Below, piece after piece: positions 18,022 through 27,213 of a stretch of 64,000 bases of DNA. The DNA is from Rhodococcus sp. 4CII (GTDB taxonomy: Bacteria > Actinomycetota > Actinomycetes > Mycobacteriales > Mycobacteriaceae): positions 2,604,001-2,668,000 of the forward strand of contig NZ_JACCFE010000002.1 in assembly GCF_014256275.1 (NCBI RefSeq). Direction: 5' to 3'. The translations under genes were made by a program, and so were the position numbers. Within the stretch, counting starts at the first letter, position 1; every line of letters starts with the position of its first letter. A model generated the notes under the pieces. The model saw nothing but the letters and a program-made list of their open reading frames with translations, made no database searches and was not told where the DNA came from.

Positions 18022-19677
18022 ATGACCCCGACCGATACACTGCGCTCCTCGTACTGGGCAGCTCGCACCGATTCGGACCTCGCGGAGACGACCGTCGGCC
18101 GCATGATGTCCGATCTCGCGCAGCAGGTTCCGGACCGGACGGCGTTCGTGTTCGCCCCGCCGGCCGGGCCGGCGCAGTCCTGGACCTACGCCGAGTTGCA
18201 CGCGACGGCCGCGCGGGTCGCCCGGGCTCTGCTGACCCGGTTTCGACCGGGCGACCGGATCGCTCTGTGGGCGCCGAATTGTGCCGAGTGGGTCCTGTTG
18301 CAGCACGGGGCCGCGCTGGCAGGAGTCGTGCTCGTGACAATCAACCCCGCCTACACCGCCCACGAGCTCGAGTACGCGCTGCGGCAGGCACGAGTGTCGG
18401 GAATTTTCTACGCGGACGACTACCGCGGGACCGACCTGACGAGCGCCGTCGCGGCCGCACTCGCGGCGATCCCGGACATGACCTTCTCGTGTTGCCTGAC
18501 CGACTGGAACAACTTCCTCGGCGACGCGCACCCGGATACCGAGCTGCCAGAGGTGGACCCGGGCGGCATCGCCCAGATCCAGTTCACCTCCGGAACGACC
18601 GGATATCCGAAGGGTGTACTCATCCACCACCGGGGCATGGTCAATTCCGCCCGGTTCGTTGCGCAACGCGGGGGTTTCGAGGACGGCTGGACCTCGATCA
18701 ACTCGATGCCGTTGTTCCACATCGGCGGATGCGGAACGATGGAGTTGGGGACCTTCAGCGTCGGTGGTACCTATGTCCTCGCGCCGGCATTCGACCCGGC
18801 GCACGTGCTGGAGTTGATCGAGACCTACAAGGGCGCAGTGACCCTCACCGTACCGACCATGCTGCTCGCTCTGCTCGATCATCCCGACCGGCCGCGCCGT
18901 GACCTTTCAAGTCTGTCGCTGGTCGTCTCGGGTGGCTCGATCGTGCCTGCGGAATTGGTGCGGCGCGTCAGGGACACCTTCGGGTGCCGGTTCACCATCA
19001 CCTACGGGCAGACCGAAACCTGCGGCCCGATCACCGAGACCGCGCCGACCGACACCATCCGCGAGCAGGCCGAAACCGTGGGACGGGCACTGCCGCACGC
19101 GGAAATTCGAATTCTCGACACGGTCACGGGTGAACCTGCTCCCGTCGGCGTGCCGGGCGAGGTGTGTTTCCGAGGCCCCCAGGTCATGACCGGGTACTTC
19201 GGCCAACCCGAGGAAACCGTCGCCGCGCTCGACGACGACGGATGGCTGCACTCGGGCGACCTCGGCGCGATGGACGAGGCGGGGTACATCCGGATCACCG
19301 GCCGGATGAAGGACATCATCATCCGGGGTGGCGAGAAGGTCTATCCCCGTGAGGTCGAAGACGTGTTGTTCGACCGCCCGGAGATCGCCGACGTGGCCGT
19401 GCTGGGTGTCCCGGACCAGAAGTGGGGAGAGACAGTCGCCGCTGTGCTGCGGCTCCGGAACGGAACCAACGAACCTTCCGAACAGGATCTGACCAGCTTC
19501 TGCCGGGATCGCCTGGCGCGGTACAAGGTGCCGGTGCACTGGTACGTCACCGATCGGTTCCCGCAAACCCCCTCCGGCAAGATCAAGAAGTTCGAGCTCC
19601 GCGATACGATTACCCAGAGGTCTGATTCCGGCGAGTCCCTGCGCTCCTTGGCCGACGAACACCTCAGTACCGAGTGA
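18022..19677 (+). CDS. Acyl/aryl-CoA ligase (AMP-forming)
   Basis: A 551-aa ANL ligase, paralogue of the one at 7461..9089. Core motifs FTSGTTGYPKGVLIHHRG, TYGQTE, GWLHSGDLGAMD, the TGRMKDIIIRGGEKVYP hinge and TPSGKIKKFELRD with the adenylation lysine are complete. I chose the ATG at 18022; 18007 in the same frame is possible. It lies between acyl-CoA dehydrogenase and NUDIX genes in one plus-strand run, so it probably prepares the dehydrogenase's substrate. Confidence 0.85.
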   Translation: MTPTDTLRSSYWAARTDSDLAETTVGRMMSDLAQQVPDRTAFVFAPPAGPAQSWTYAELHATAARVARALLTRFRPGDRIALWAPNCAEWVLLQHGAALAGVVLVTINPAYTAHELEYALRQARVSGIFYADDYRGTDLTSAVAAALAAIPDMTFSCCLTDWNNFLGDAHPDTELPEVDPGGIAQIQFTSGTTGYPKGVLIHHRGMVNSARFVAQRGGFEDGWTSINSMPLFHIGGCGTMELGTFSVGGTYVLAPAFDPAHVLELIETYKGAVTLTVPTMLLALLDHPDRPRRDLSSLSLVVSGGSIVPAELVRRVRDTFGCRFTITYGQTETCGPITETAPTDTIREQAETVGRALPHAEIRILDTVTGEPAPVGVPGEVCFRGPQVMTGYFGQPEETVAALDDDGWLHSGDLGAMDEAGYIRITGRMKDIIIRGGEKVYPREVEDVLFDRPEIADVAVLGVPDQKWGETVAAVLRLRNGTNEPSEQDLTSFCRDRLARYKVPVHWYVTDRFPQTPSGKIKKFELRDTITQRSDSGESLRSLADEHLSTE

Positions 19678-19729
19678 CCACGCTGTCGCGGAGGAATCGA
19701 CCACCCCAGAAGGGAAGTGAGAAACGAAG

Positions 19730-20545
19730 ATGTCGACCATAAGTCAGGCCACTTTTCAGTACGAGGCGGTACCCACCAAGGACGCCGCCACCGTCATGCT
19801 GGTGCGCGACGGAGACACCGGGATCGAAGTATTCCTATTGCGCCGGGTGAAAGGCATGCCCTTCGCGGGCGGGGCGACCGTGTTTCCGGGTGGCGGAGTC
19901 GACGCCACCGACGCCGCGGCCACGGTCACCTGGGCCGGTCCACCCGACACATGGTGGGCCGGTCGACTCGGAACCGACCCCGAGACAGCGCGGGCGTTGG
20001 TTCTTGCCGCTGTCCGAGAGACGTTCGAGGAATGCGGCGTGCTGTTGGCAGGCCCGACGACGGAGTCGGTAGTCGCGGATACCACACGGTTCACCCAGGC
20101 GCGGCAGGCACTCGAGAGCAGGCACATCACCTTCGGTCGATTCCTCGAGGACGAGGGCCTGGTCGTCCGGACCGATCTGCTCCGCCCGTGGGCACATTGG
20201 ATCACTCCCGTCGGAGAGCCACGCAGATACGACACCCGGTTCTTCATTGCCGTGGCACCGGAGGGGCAGTCCGCGGATGGAGCCACCACCGAGGCGGACG
20301 AGGTGGTCTGGCAGACGCCGTCGGCTGCCATCGGTCAATGGTGCGCGGGTGAAAGCATGCTGATGCCGCCCACCTGGAGCCAGCTCACCGAACTGAGCAA
20401 GTACCGGTCGGTGGCTGAGGTCCTCGAGGCCACCCCGGACATTCCCGTGATTCTGCCCGAGATCGTGATGGACGGCGAGCGGGTCCGCGTCGGGTTTCCC
20501 GGACAGGACGGCTACTACCGAAGCGGTGGGCCACTCCCCTTCTGA
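19730..20545 (+). CDS. NUDIX hydrolase, NUDT19-like (probable CoA/acyl-CoA diphosphatase)
   Basis: The 271-aa protein contains a NUDIX box split by an insertion: FPGGGVD near residue 53, then about 40 residues later AAVRETFEECGVLLAG. That split and the length are features of NUDT19-type CoA diphosphatases, which cleave CoA or acyl-CoA to acyl-phosphopantetheine and 3',5'-ADP. Placed between a CoA ligase and a racemase, it may recycle CoA from dead-end thioesters; that role is inference. Confidence 0.75.
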   Translation: MSTISQATFQYEAVPTKDAATVMLVRDGDTGIEVFLLRRVKGMPFAGGATVFPGGGVDATDAAATVTWAGPPDTWWAGRLGTDPETARALVLAAVRETFEECGVLLAGPTTESVVADTTRFTQARQALESRHITFGRFLEDEGLVVRTDLLRPWAHWITPVGEPRRYDTRFFIAVAPEGQSADGATTEADEVVWQTPSAAIGQWCAGESMLMPPTWSQLTELSKYRSVAEVLEATPDIPVILPEIVMDGERVRVGFPGQDGYYRSGGPLPF

Positions 20546-20651
20546 GTCGGACGCCCTGTCACCCCGTCACCTCATACATCCGCAACCACCATGTGGGCAT
20601 CCTCGAACGCTCTGACCTGGACGGTCGATGCTCCACGAAGGGAGCCGTCGC

Positions 20652-21752
20652 ATGGCCGGACCACTTACCGGACTGCGCGTGATCGAACTCGCAGGTATTG
20701 GCCCCGGACCTCATGCCTGCATGTTGCTCACCGATCTCGGCGCCGACGTCGTCCGGGTCGAACGCCGTACCGACAACGGTAACGCCGGCATTTCCGTGGG
20801 ATCCGATGCGACGCTGCGTGGGCGCCGCACGGTTACCGCCGATCTCAAAGACGCCACCGACAATGAGACACTTCTGCAGTTGATCGAGTGCGCCGATGTG
20901 CTGGTCGAAGGATTCCGTCCCGGGGTCACCGAACGGCTCGGACTCGGGCCGGACACGTGTCTGACACGCAATCCCCGGCTGGTTTACGCGAGGATGTCCG
21001 GGTGGGGACAGACCGGCCCGCTGGCCGACCGGGCCGGCCATGACATCAACTACATCTCCCTCACCGGAGTCCTCGACTCCATCGGCCGTGCCGGTGAACG
21101 CCCGGTCCCGCCTTTGAATCTCGTCGGTGACTTCGGAGGTGGGTCGATGTTCCTGGTGCTCGGCGTGATGGCCGCACTCTGGGAACGAGAACGATCAGGC
21201 AGGGGTCAAGTCGTCGACGCGGCCATGGTCGACGGGGTCAGTGTCCTGGCCCAGATGATGTGGTCGATGCGCGGCAACGGACTCTGGGCGACCGGGCGCG
21301 GCGAAAACCTTCTCGACGGATCGCACCCCTTCTACGACACCTACCTCTGCGCCGACGGCAAACACGTCGCCGTAGGTGCTCTCGAACCCCGGTTCTATGC
21401 GCAACTCGTGCATGGTCTGCAGCTCGACGAAAACGACCTACCCGAGCAGTGGGATCGCGATCGGTGGGACGAACTGCGCACGCGATTCGCGGTCGCCTTC
21501 GCCGCGCGAACGCGGAACGAGTGGGCCCAGGTCTTCGAGGGCACCGATGCCTGCGTCACCCCGGTGCTCACCTATGACGAGGCACTCACGCATCCACACC
21601 TGTCAGACCGCAAAACCTTCGGATCGGTCGACGGTATCGATCAGCCACTGCCGGCGCCGAGGTTCTCACGCACCCCGACCGCCACCCCCGTCGCGCCGCT
21701 CAGCGAGTCACTCACCGACCAGATCTACCGTTGGACCGCCGAGCCGAGCTGA
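20652..21752 (+). CDS. mcr: Alpha-methylacyl-CoA racemase (CaiB/BaiF family)
   Basis: A 366-aa family III CoA-transferase-fold protein. The N-terminus GPLTGLRVIELAGIGPGPHA is the hallmark of mycobacterial Mcr, and the catalytic pair is visible as His in RAGHDINY and Asp in VGDFGGGSM. It should invert the 2-methyl centre of branched acyl-CoA so that acyl-CoA dehydrogenase can act. Start is the ATG behind GAAGGGAG. Its presence suggests that a methyl-branched or 2-substituted CoA ester occurs in this pathway. Confidence 0.85.
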   Translation: MAGPLTGLRVIELAGIGPGPHACMLLTDLGADVVRVERRTDNGNAGISVGSDATLRGRRTVTADLKDATDNETLLQLIECADVLVEGFRPGVTERLGLGPDTCLTRNPRLVYARMSGWGQTGPLADRAGHDINYISLTGVLDSIGRAGERPVPPLNLVGDFGGGSMFLVLGVMAALWERERSGRGQVVDAAMVDGVSVLAQMMWSMRGNGLWATGRGENLLDGSHPFYDTYLCADGKHVAVGALEPRFYAQLVHGLQLDENDLPEQWDRDRWDELRTRFAVAFAARTRNEWAQVFEGTDACVTPVLTYDEALTHPHLSDRKTFGSVDGIDQPLPAPRFSRTPTATPVAPLSESLTDQIYRWTAEPS

Positions 21753-21767
21753 GCATTGACATACTGC

Positions 21768-21809
21768 ATGGCTTCGGGCCGGCTTCACCTGAAGCCGGCC
21801 CGAAGCCAT
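21768..21809. terminator. Strong bidirectional hairpin terminator
   Basis: Two perfectly complementary 20-base arms (21768-21787 and 21790-21809) with a 2-base loop, lying 15 bases after the racemase stop and 17 bases beyond the stop of the convergent symporter. No long T-run follows. Its position between converging genes supports two-way termination. Confidence 0.8.
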
Positions 21810-21826
21810 TCCCTATCGTCCCTGGG

Positions 21827-23131
21827 TCAGTGAGGTCCGGGTCGCGCCACGCTGCGTGCGGCAACGGTGCCGGCCACCATGGTGAGGGCGACGACGCCGA
21901 TCGCGTAGAACGCAGGTGCGGTCGCCCCACGGAGTCCAGCGAGGGCCGCGAGGATGATCGGGGTGGGACCTGCGAATAATGTTGTTGCCATCTGCCATCC
22001 GAGTGACAATCCGGTGTACCGGGTGTCGGTGGCGAACATTTCGGACAGCAGTGGGGTCACCGCGGCGATGTTCGCGGCGACCACCGGGGTGACGACCACC
22101 ATCGCGGCGACAGCGAGTGCGAGTACGCCATTCGACAGGAGCACGAGGGACGGGTAAACGAGCACGATCAGTGCTGCCGACGAGACAAGTAGGAGCGGAA
22201 TCCGGCCCACCCGGTCCGACAGCCGTGCGAACGGTAGGACCGCGGCGCAGTACGCCACGAGGCCGACGAAAGTGATCAGTTGGGCGTCTGCGGCGGAGAA
22301 GTCCGTGAATTCCTTCAGCGCGGAGGGCAGGTAGATGAAGTACAACGCCATCATGCAGGAGTTCGTCGCCGCGATCCCGATCCCGATCAGGACGGATCGG
22401 TAGTCTCGGCGCAACGTGGTCCGCAGCGGCGACTTCTGTACGCCCCCTTCCCGGGACAGCGCGGTGAATGCCGGTGTCTCCTCGAGCTTGAATCGGATGT
22501 AGAGTCCGATCAGCCCCAGCGGCAACGACAGAAGCAGCGGCAACCGCCACCCCCACTGCGCCATCGACTCGGCGGACAGTGTCCGGGTCAGCAACATCGC
22601 CGTCCCCGATCCGAACAGCATCGCCCCACCGACGGTCAGCGAGATGAAGCCGACGAAGAATCCTCGTCGCGACGCCGGTGCGAACTCCGCAATCAACGAG
22701 GTCGCTCCGCCGAACTCGCCACCCGCAGAAATCCCCTGCACGAGGCGCAAACCGATCAGCAGAACCGGTGCAGCGACACCGATCTGCGAGTACGCCGGCA
22801 GTACCCCGATACCCGTCGAGGCGAGCGTCATCAAGAGAATGACGACGGAGAGGACGGTGCGCCGGCCGTACCGGTCCCCCAACGGCGCGAAGATCACCGC
22901 ACCGAGTGGGCGCGCGACGTAGCTCACCGCGAACGCACCGAACGTCAGCAGCAGGCTGACGAACGAGTTCCCGGTCGGGAAGCATGCCTGGGCAATGTAG
23001 GTCGCCACGTAGCCGTAGATGACGAAATCGTAATACTCGACGAAGGTTCCGAAGCATGCGGCAGAGATCGCTCGCCGACGCACGGCGGTCGCGACCGTAC
23101 TACCGGTTGCGGTGATCACCTCTGGTGACAT
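21827..23131 (-). CDS. MHS-family metabolite:H+ symporter (MFS)
   Basis: A 434-aa, 12-helix transporter similar in layout to the one at 15195..16529: APLGDRYGRRTVL in the first half, RLVQGISAGGEFGGATSL, and ARLSDRVGRIPLLL in the second half. The ATG follows AGGAG. It precedes no further gene in its direction and converges on the racemase; a PaaX-like regulator lies upstream on the same strand. Confidence 0.85.
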   Translation of the reverse strand: MSPEVITATGSTVATAVRRRAISAACFGTFVEYYDFVIYGYVATYIAQACFPTGNSFVSLLLTFGAFAVSYVARPLGAVIFAPLGDRYGRRTVLSVVILLMTLASTGIGVLPAYSQIGVAAPVLLIGLRLVQGISAGGEFGGATSLIAEFAPASRRGFFVGFISLTVGGAMLFGSGTAMLLTRTLSAESMAQWGWRLPLLLSLPLGLIGLYIRFKLEETPAFTALSREGGVQKSPLRTTLRRDYRSVLIGIGIAATNSCMMALYFIYLPSALKEFTDFSAADAQLITFVGLVAYCAAVLPFARLSDRVGRIPLLLVSSAALIVLVYPSLVLLSNGVLALAVAAMVVVTPVVAANIAAVTPLLSEMFATDTRYTGLSLGWQMATTLFAGPTPIILAALAGLRGATAPAFYAIGVVALTMVAGTVAARSVARPGPH

Positions 23132-23280
23132 GTGCGCTCCTGCTCCATGAGAATGAGGCGGACTGAAGAGTCGATGTGATCGAATTGTTCTCTCCCCGTA
23201 TGGGCGTCGATCATCCGCCCACGAGGCGATGCACCGGGGCATCACCTCGGCGAACTACGAGCCGACGTGCGCGGGAACCG

Positions 23281-24132
23281 TCAGCTGCAGGACTGAACCA
23301 ATTCGTGCCAGTACGCACGAGCGTCCGGTCGCCACTGTTGGCGGATCTCCAACAGCGCGGCGGCGTCGGTGCGCCCGGACCAGCCCGGCAGCAGAGCACT
23401 GGGGAGTTGGGGATCGGTCACCAGTAGCTGCTGCAGCTGGGCATTCAGCTGCAGCAGCGCCGCAGTGCGGTCCTTACCGGAGCTGGGCGTCATCGCCTCG
23501 AACTCGGCGCGGCATTCCCGGTAGTGATCAGTGACGGCACCGATGTCCCAGCCCTTGGCGACGAGTTCATCCTCCGGCAGCCCGAGCGGGTCGGTCTCCC
23601 CACAGAACGCCAAGGTGTCGGCGACCCCGAGCCGCGCGAGAGTCTGGGCCGTCCGCCGACGCCGCTCCGGGTGCGGGCTCAGCCACACCGCAGGCGCGGG
23701 GTTCCCGAATCCGTCCCAGCGGAGCGACCGGTACACCTGATCGCGGCTCGCGCGGTTCTCCCGCGGAATCGAGACGATCAGCACGAGCCAGCGGCCGTCC
23801 CAATCGGCGTGATCGTGGCACAGTCGCTCGACCCCGGCGATGCCATCGGCGACGAGCTGACTCCCCGACTCCGTCAGCGACCACGACGTGGTGCGGCCCT
23901 CGCGAATGCCCGCGATCCAGCCCTCGGCGGCGCAGCGGGTCAGCGCCTGCCGGACTGCGTGTTCGGTGAATCCAAGATGCCGCATCAGCTCGATGACCGC
24001 GGTTGTCGGGGCGAGTTCCGCGGACGGGAACACCAGGTCGCCGAGAATGTCGAGCACGGTGGCACGCGCCGTCCCGGGGCCGAGCTGGCGGGACGGCGCC
24101 GTCGCAGCGTGGTCCGGTGTCGTCGTCATCAT
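23281..24132 (-). CDS. PaaX-like transcriptional regulator
   Basis: A 283-aa protein with an N-terminal winged helix (RATVLDILGDLVFP, HAVRQALTRCAAEGWI, SWSLTESG), the PaaX core DWDGRWLVLIVSIPRENRASRDQVYRSLRWDGFGNP and the PaaX C-terminal domain. It is the second member of this family in the island. The start may be ATG 24132 or the adjacent ATG 24129. It lies in the same orientation as the enoyl-CoA hydratase 42 bases upstream and the symporter downstream, so it may control those genes. Confidence 0.85.
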   Translation of the reverse strand: MMTTTPDHAATAPSRQLGPGTARATVLDILGDLVFPSAELAPTTAVIELMRHLGFTEHAVRQALTRCAAEGWIAGIREGRTTSWSLTESGSQLVADGIAGVERLCHDHADWDGRWLVLIVSIPRENRASRDQVYRSLRWDGFGNPAPAVWLSPHPERRRRTAQTLARLGVADTLAFCGETDPLGLPEDELVAKGWDIGAVTDHYRECRAEFEAMTPSSGKDRTAALLQLNAQLQQLLVTDPQLPSALLPGWSGRTDAAALLEIRQQWRPDARAYWHELVQSCS

Positions 24133-24174
24133 CGAAATCTTCCCACGAGCCCGCGGCCGCGAACCCGACCCCCT

Positions 24175-24972
24175 CTACTCGCCCCGGAACTTCGGTGTGC
24201 GGCGTTCGAGAAATGCGGATCGTCCCTCGGCCCAGTCAGCCGAGGCGACGAGTGTCTGCTGCAACTCGCCCTCGAGTTCGAGCTGGTCGGCGAACGCCCG
24301 CCGGGACCACCGGCGCAGTGCCGTCTTGGTCGCGCCGTACGCGCGAGTGGGCCCCTGAGCGATCCGCTGCGCCAACTCGGTCGCGGCGTCCAGCGGATCG
24401 TCCGCGACACGGCTCACCAGCCCGAACTCTCGGCACTGTTCCGCTCCGAGCTTGTCGGCGAGCATGAAGATCTCCATCGCGCGGGCCGGCCCGACGGTCT
24501 CCGCCAGTAGTGCAGTCGCGCCGACATCGGGCATCAGCCCGATCGCGCTGAATCGGAACTGCATGTAAGTCGCAGGACCCATGATCGCGATATCGCTGGC
24601 CAGGGCCAGGCAAGCCCCGGCTCCGATCGCCGGCCCGTTGACTGCTGTGATCACCGGTTTCTGGGCATCGACCAGGGCCATGAAGCCGGGATTGAACCGT
24701 CGCCGCAGCGTGCCACGCAGATCGTCGTCGCCGTTGGGCAGCTGGGGGAACCCGGTGGCGAGATCGGCCCCCGAGCAGAACGTCGGGCCGGTTCCGGTCA
24801 GCACGATCGCACGGACCTCGGGAGCAGCACACAGGTCGGTGAACGCCCGTTCCAACCCGGCGCCCAGGCTGTCGTCCCACGCATTGTGGACTCGGGGGCG
24901 GTTGAGAGTCACGGTCGCCACAGAATCCGTGACGAAAACATTGACCGCGTCGGTATAAGTGTCTAAAGTCAT
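24175..24972 (-). CDS. Enoyl-CoA hydratase/isomerase family protein
   Basis: A 265-aa crotonase: the substrate loop TFCSGADLATGFPQL, the oxyanion-hole segment PVITAVNGPAIGAGACLALASDIAI and the QFRFSAIGLMPDVGATALL region are clear. It would hydrate the enoyl-CoA made by an acyl-CoA dehydrogenase. The second usual glutamate position carries Asp (MPDVGA), as in several isomerase-like members, so isomerase activity is possible. The ATG at 24972 begins MTLDTYTDAV. Confidence 0.82.
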   Translation of the reverse strand: MTLDTYTDAVNVFVTDSVATVTLNRPRVHNAWDDSLGAGLERAFTDLCAAPEVRAIVLTGTGPTFCSGADLATGFPQLPNGDDDLRGTLRRRFNPGFMALVDAQKPVITAVNGPAIGAGACLALASDIAIMGPATYMQFRFSAIGLMPDVGATALLAETVGPARAMEIFMLADKLGAEQCREFGLVSRVADDPLDAATELAQRIAQGPTRAYGATKTALRRWSRRAFADQLELEGELQQTLVASADWAEGRSAFLERRTPKFRGE

Positions 24973-25026
24973 GATCGCACTGTAACCCACCTCGCACCCG
25001 TTGAAAAGACCCATCGAGCGCAGTCC

Positions 25027-25044
25027 CAATATCGAAAGATATTG
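25027..25044. promoter_or_regulatory. Palindrome in the hydratase/ligase divergent region
   Basis: CAATATC-GAAA-GATATTG is a perfect 7-base inverted repeat midway in the 268-base divergent gap 24973-25240. Its right arm is part of AGATATTGATG (25037-25047), also found at 7146-7156 ahead of the first ligase. A likely regulator site shared across the island. Confidence 0.45.
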
Positions 25045-25240
25045 ATGGACACAAATATTCACCTGATGCGATAAGGGTGCCGGCATTCAGACGATCAGGC
25101 CGGCGACCGAGAACCATGCTGCTTCGGCAGCCGGCCCGTCCCGCTGCGACACACAGTGCATCCACCGGAAACGGGTCTCCAGTTGATCAACCTTCAAAGG
25201 CGCGTTGGCGCGCAGTCGTATCCGAGAAAGAAGAGCCGTG

Positions 25241-26938
25241 ATGACCAGACCTGCCGACCGCCCGTGGCTGTCGATGTACTCCAGGCCGTTTCCCGACGTC
25301 GTCGAACCCGAGGGGGGCTCAGCCCTGGAGGCCTTTCGTCGGAACGCCGAGGCGGCGCCTGGTGCCCGGCTCCTGACGTACTTCGATACCGAATTGACCT
25401 TCGGCGAGGTCGATCGACTGTCCGACGCGTTCGCGGTTGCCCTCACCGAGCGCGGCGTGCGACGCGGCGACCGGGTAGCGGTCTACATGCAGAACAATCC
25501 GCAATACGTCGTCTCACTGCTCGCGGCCTGGAAGATCGGCGCGGTCCACGTACCACTGAACCCGATGCTGCGTGAGACCGAGCTGCGGTACCACCTCGGC
25601 GACTGCGGGGCAGTCGTACTGGTCGTCCTCGATTCACTGTGGGAGGAGGTCGCGCGGGGTGCGGTCTCGTCGACGCCCGTGCGGAACGTGATCACCACAT
25701 CCGCGCAGGACATGCAGACCCGCAACGACGTTCGACTCTTCCCCGATCGGGATCGGCGGACCATCGGCGATGCCGAGGACATGCTCGAGGTGCTTCGTTC
25801 ATTCGACGGGCACCGTCCGCAACCGTTCACACCGGCACTCGAGGATCCCGCTTTTCTCTGCTACACCTCCGGCACGACGGGCACTGCGAAGGGCGCGATG
25901 AGCACCCACCGAAACGTGGTCGTCCTGTCACTGGTCGTGCGCGACGTCTTTGAGTTGACGCCCGACAGTGCCGTGCTGGGCCTGGCCCCGCTGTTCCACA
26001 TCACCGGCCTCGTCGTGCAGCTCATCCCGTGCCTTCTGTCGCGAAGCCCGATCATCCTCAGTCACCGGTTCCAGCCGAACGTCATGCTCGACTCCATCCG
26101 CGAGTATCGACCCACGCACGCGGTAGGAGCGATCACCGCGTACGTCGCCCTCACTCAGGTCCCCGGCACCACGCGCGAGGACTTCGCTTCCTTCGTCCGG
26201 ATCTACAGTGGCGGCGCCCCGATCTCACCGGCCACGGCGAGTGCCTTCAAGCAGTTCACCGGCCACCAACTGCTCGGCGCGTACGGGATGACCGAGGCGA
26301 CGGGTGCGACGTGCCTCGGCCCGGCCGGGTACTCCGCACCGGTCGATCCGGGCACAGGGGCGCTCGCCGTCGGAATCCCGATCCCGGGCACCACGGTCCG
26401 CATCGTCGACGACGAAGGAAACGAAGTACCGGCAGGCATCTCCGGTGAGGTCGTGTTCGAGGGCCCCGGCGTGATTCCCGGCTACTGGAACCGACCCGAC
26501 GCGACGGCCGAGACCATCCGGGACGGGCTGCTGTACTCGGGCGACGTCGGAGTGATCAACGATGACGGCTGGGTCTTCCTGGTCGACCGCAAGAAGGACC
26601 TGATCAACTGCTCGGGCTTCAAAGTGTGGCCCCGTGAGGTGGAGGACGCGCTCAACGAGAACCCCGCGGTGAGAGAATCAGCGGTCGTCGGCATCCCGGA
26701 CGCCTACCGCGGCGAGTCGGTGAAGGCGTTCGTCTCCCTCAAGGCGGGCGCTGTCGCGACGCCGGAGTCACTGCGCGAGTTCCTCGTCGACCGGCTCGCA
26801 GCGTACAAGCGACCTGGAACGATCGAAATCCTTCCCGAACTGCCCAAAACCGCAAGCGGAAAGATTCTGCGCCGCTCGCTCCGCACCGCCCCGCAGGGAC
26901 TGTCGTCGGCAGAGTTGAAACTGACCGGAAATATTTAG
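25241..26938 (+). CDS. Acyl-CoA ligase (FadD-type, AMP-forming)
   Basis: A 565-aa ANL ligase with CYTSGTTGTAKGAMSTHRNV, LFHITG, GAYGMTEATG, GLLYSGDVG, the hinge DRKKDLINCSGFKVWPREVE and the lysine motif TASGKILRRSLR. It is more distant from the other two ligases and closer to medium/long-chain FadD enzymes. ATG at 25241 (a GTG at 25238 is adjacent). Divergent from the enoyl-CoA hydratase, with which it could form a beta-oxidation segment. Confidence 0.85.
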   Translation: MTRPADRPWLSMYSRPFPDVVEPEGGSALEAFRRNAEAAPGARLLTYFDTELTFGEVDRLSDAFAVALTERGVRRGDRVAVYMQNNPQYVVSLLAAWKIGAVHVPLNPMLRETELRYHLGDCGAVVLVVLDSLWEEVARGAVSSTPVRNVITTSAQDMQTRNDVRLFPDRDRRTIGDAEDMLEVLRSFDGHRPQPFTPALEDPAFLCYTSGTTGTAKGAMSTHRNVVVLSLVVRDVFELTPDSAVLGLAPLFHITGLVVQLIPCLLSRSPIILSHRFQPNVMLDSIREYRPTHAVGAITAYVALTQVPGTTREDFASFVRIYSGGAPISPATASAFKQFTGHQLLGAYGMTEATGATCLGPAGYSAPVDPGTGALAVGIPIPGTTVRIVDDEGNEVPAGISGEVVFEGPGVIPGYWNRPDATAETIRDGLLYSGDVGVINDDGWVFLVDRKKDLINCSGFKVWPREVEDALNENPAVRESAVVGIPDAYRGESVKAFVSLKAGAVATPESLREFLVDRLAAYKRPGTIEILPELPKTASGKILRRSLRTAPQGLSSAELKLTGNI

Positions 26939-27135
26939 ATCGAACCTCGCGGTGGCAGCGCTTCCACCAACCGCATCCAAGGTCCACCAGCGGTGCAGTG
27001 TGGAAGACACTGGTCCACGCTGGCGTCCGCGAGTTGGAGGTGCCGCGTCCGGGGCGCTGATCTCCGCGCAGACCGCCGAGGAGCAGGCTTCGGAACAGCT
27101 CTCCAGCAGCTGACCACCGACAGCCCTCCCCCCAT

Positions 27136-27164
27136 CACAAACCGCTCGGTCTGTGTTCTATAGT
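27136..27164 (+). promoter_or_regulatory. ARE-like operator and -10 element upstream of gblA
   Basis: CACAAACCG-CT-CGGTCTGTG (27136-27155) is an inverted repeat with one mismatch between 9-base arms, resembling autoregulatory elements bound by gamma-butyrolactone receptors. TATAGT (27159-27164) follows directly, so the palindrome would cover the -35 and spacer of the gblA promoter. The rest of 26939-27213 holds no recognised gene. Confidence 0.6.
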
Positions 27165-27213
27165 TCGGGCGGTCCGCGGCATCGGGCCGACCGGTTCTGT
27201 GGGGAGTGGGGTT

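Noticed and set aside
24958..24974. AGTGTCTAAAG resembling the dehydrogenase promoter segment AGTGTCTAAG at 16755-16764
   Set aside because: At 24958 it lies within codons 1-5 of the enoyl-CoA hydratase, so the match is likely chance.
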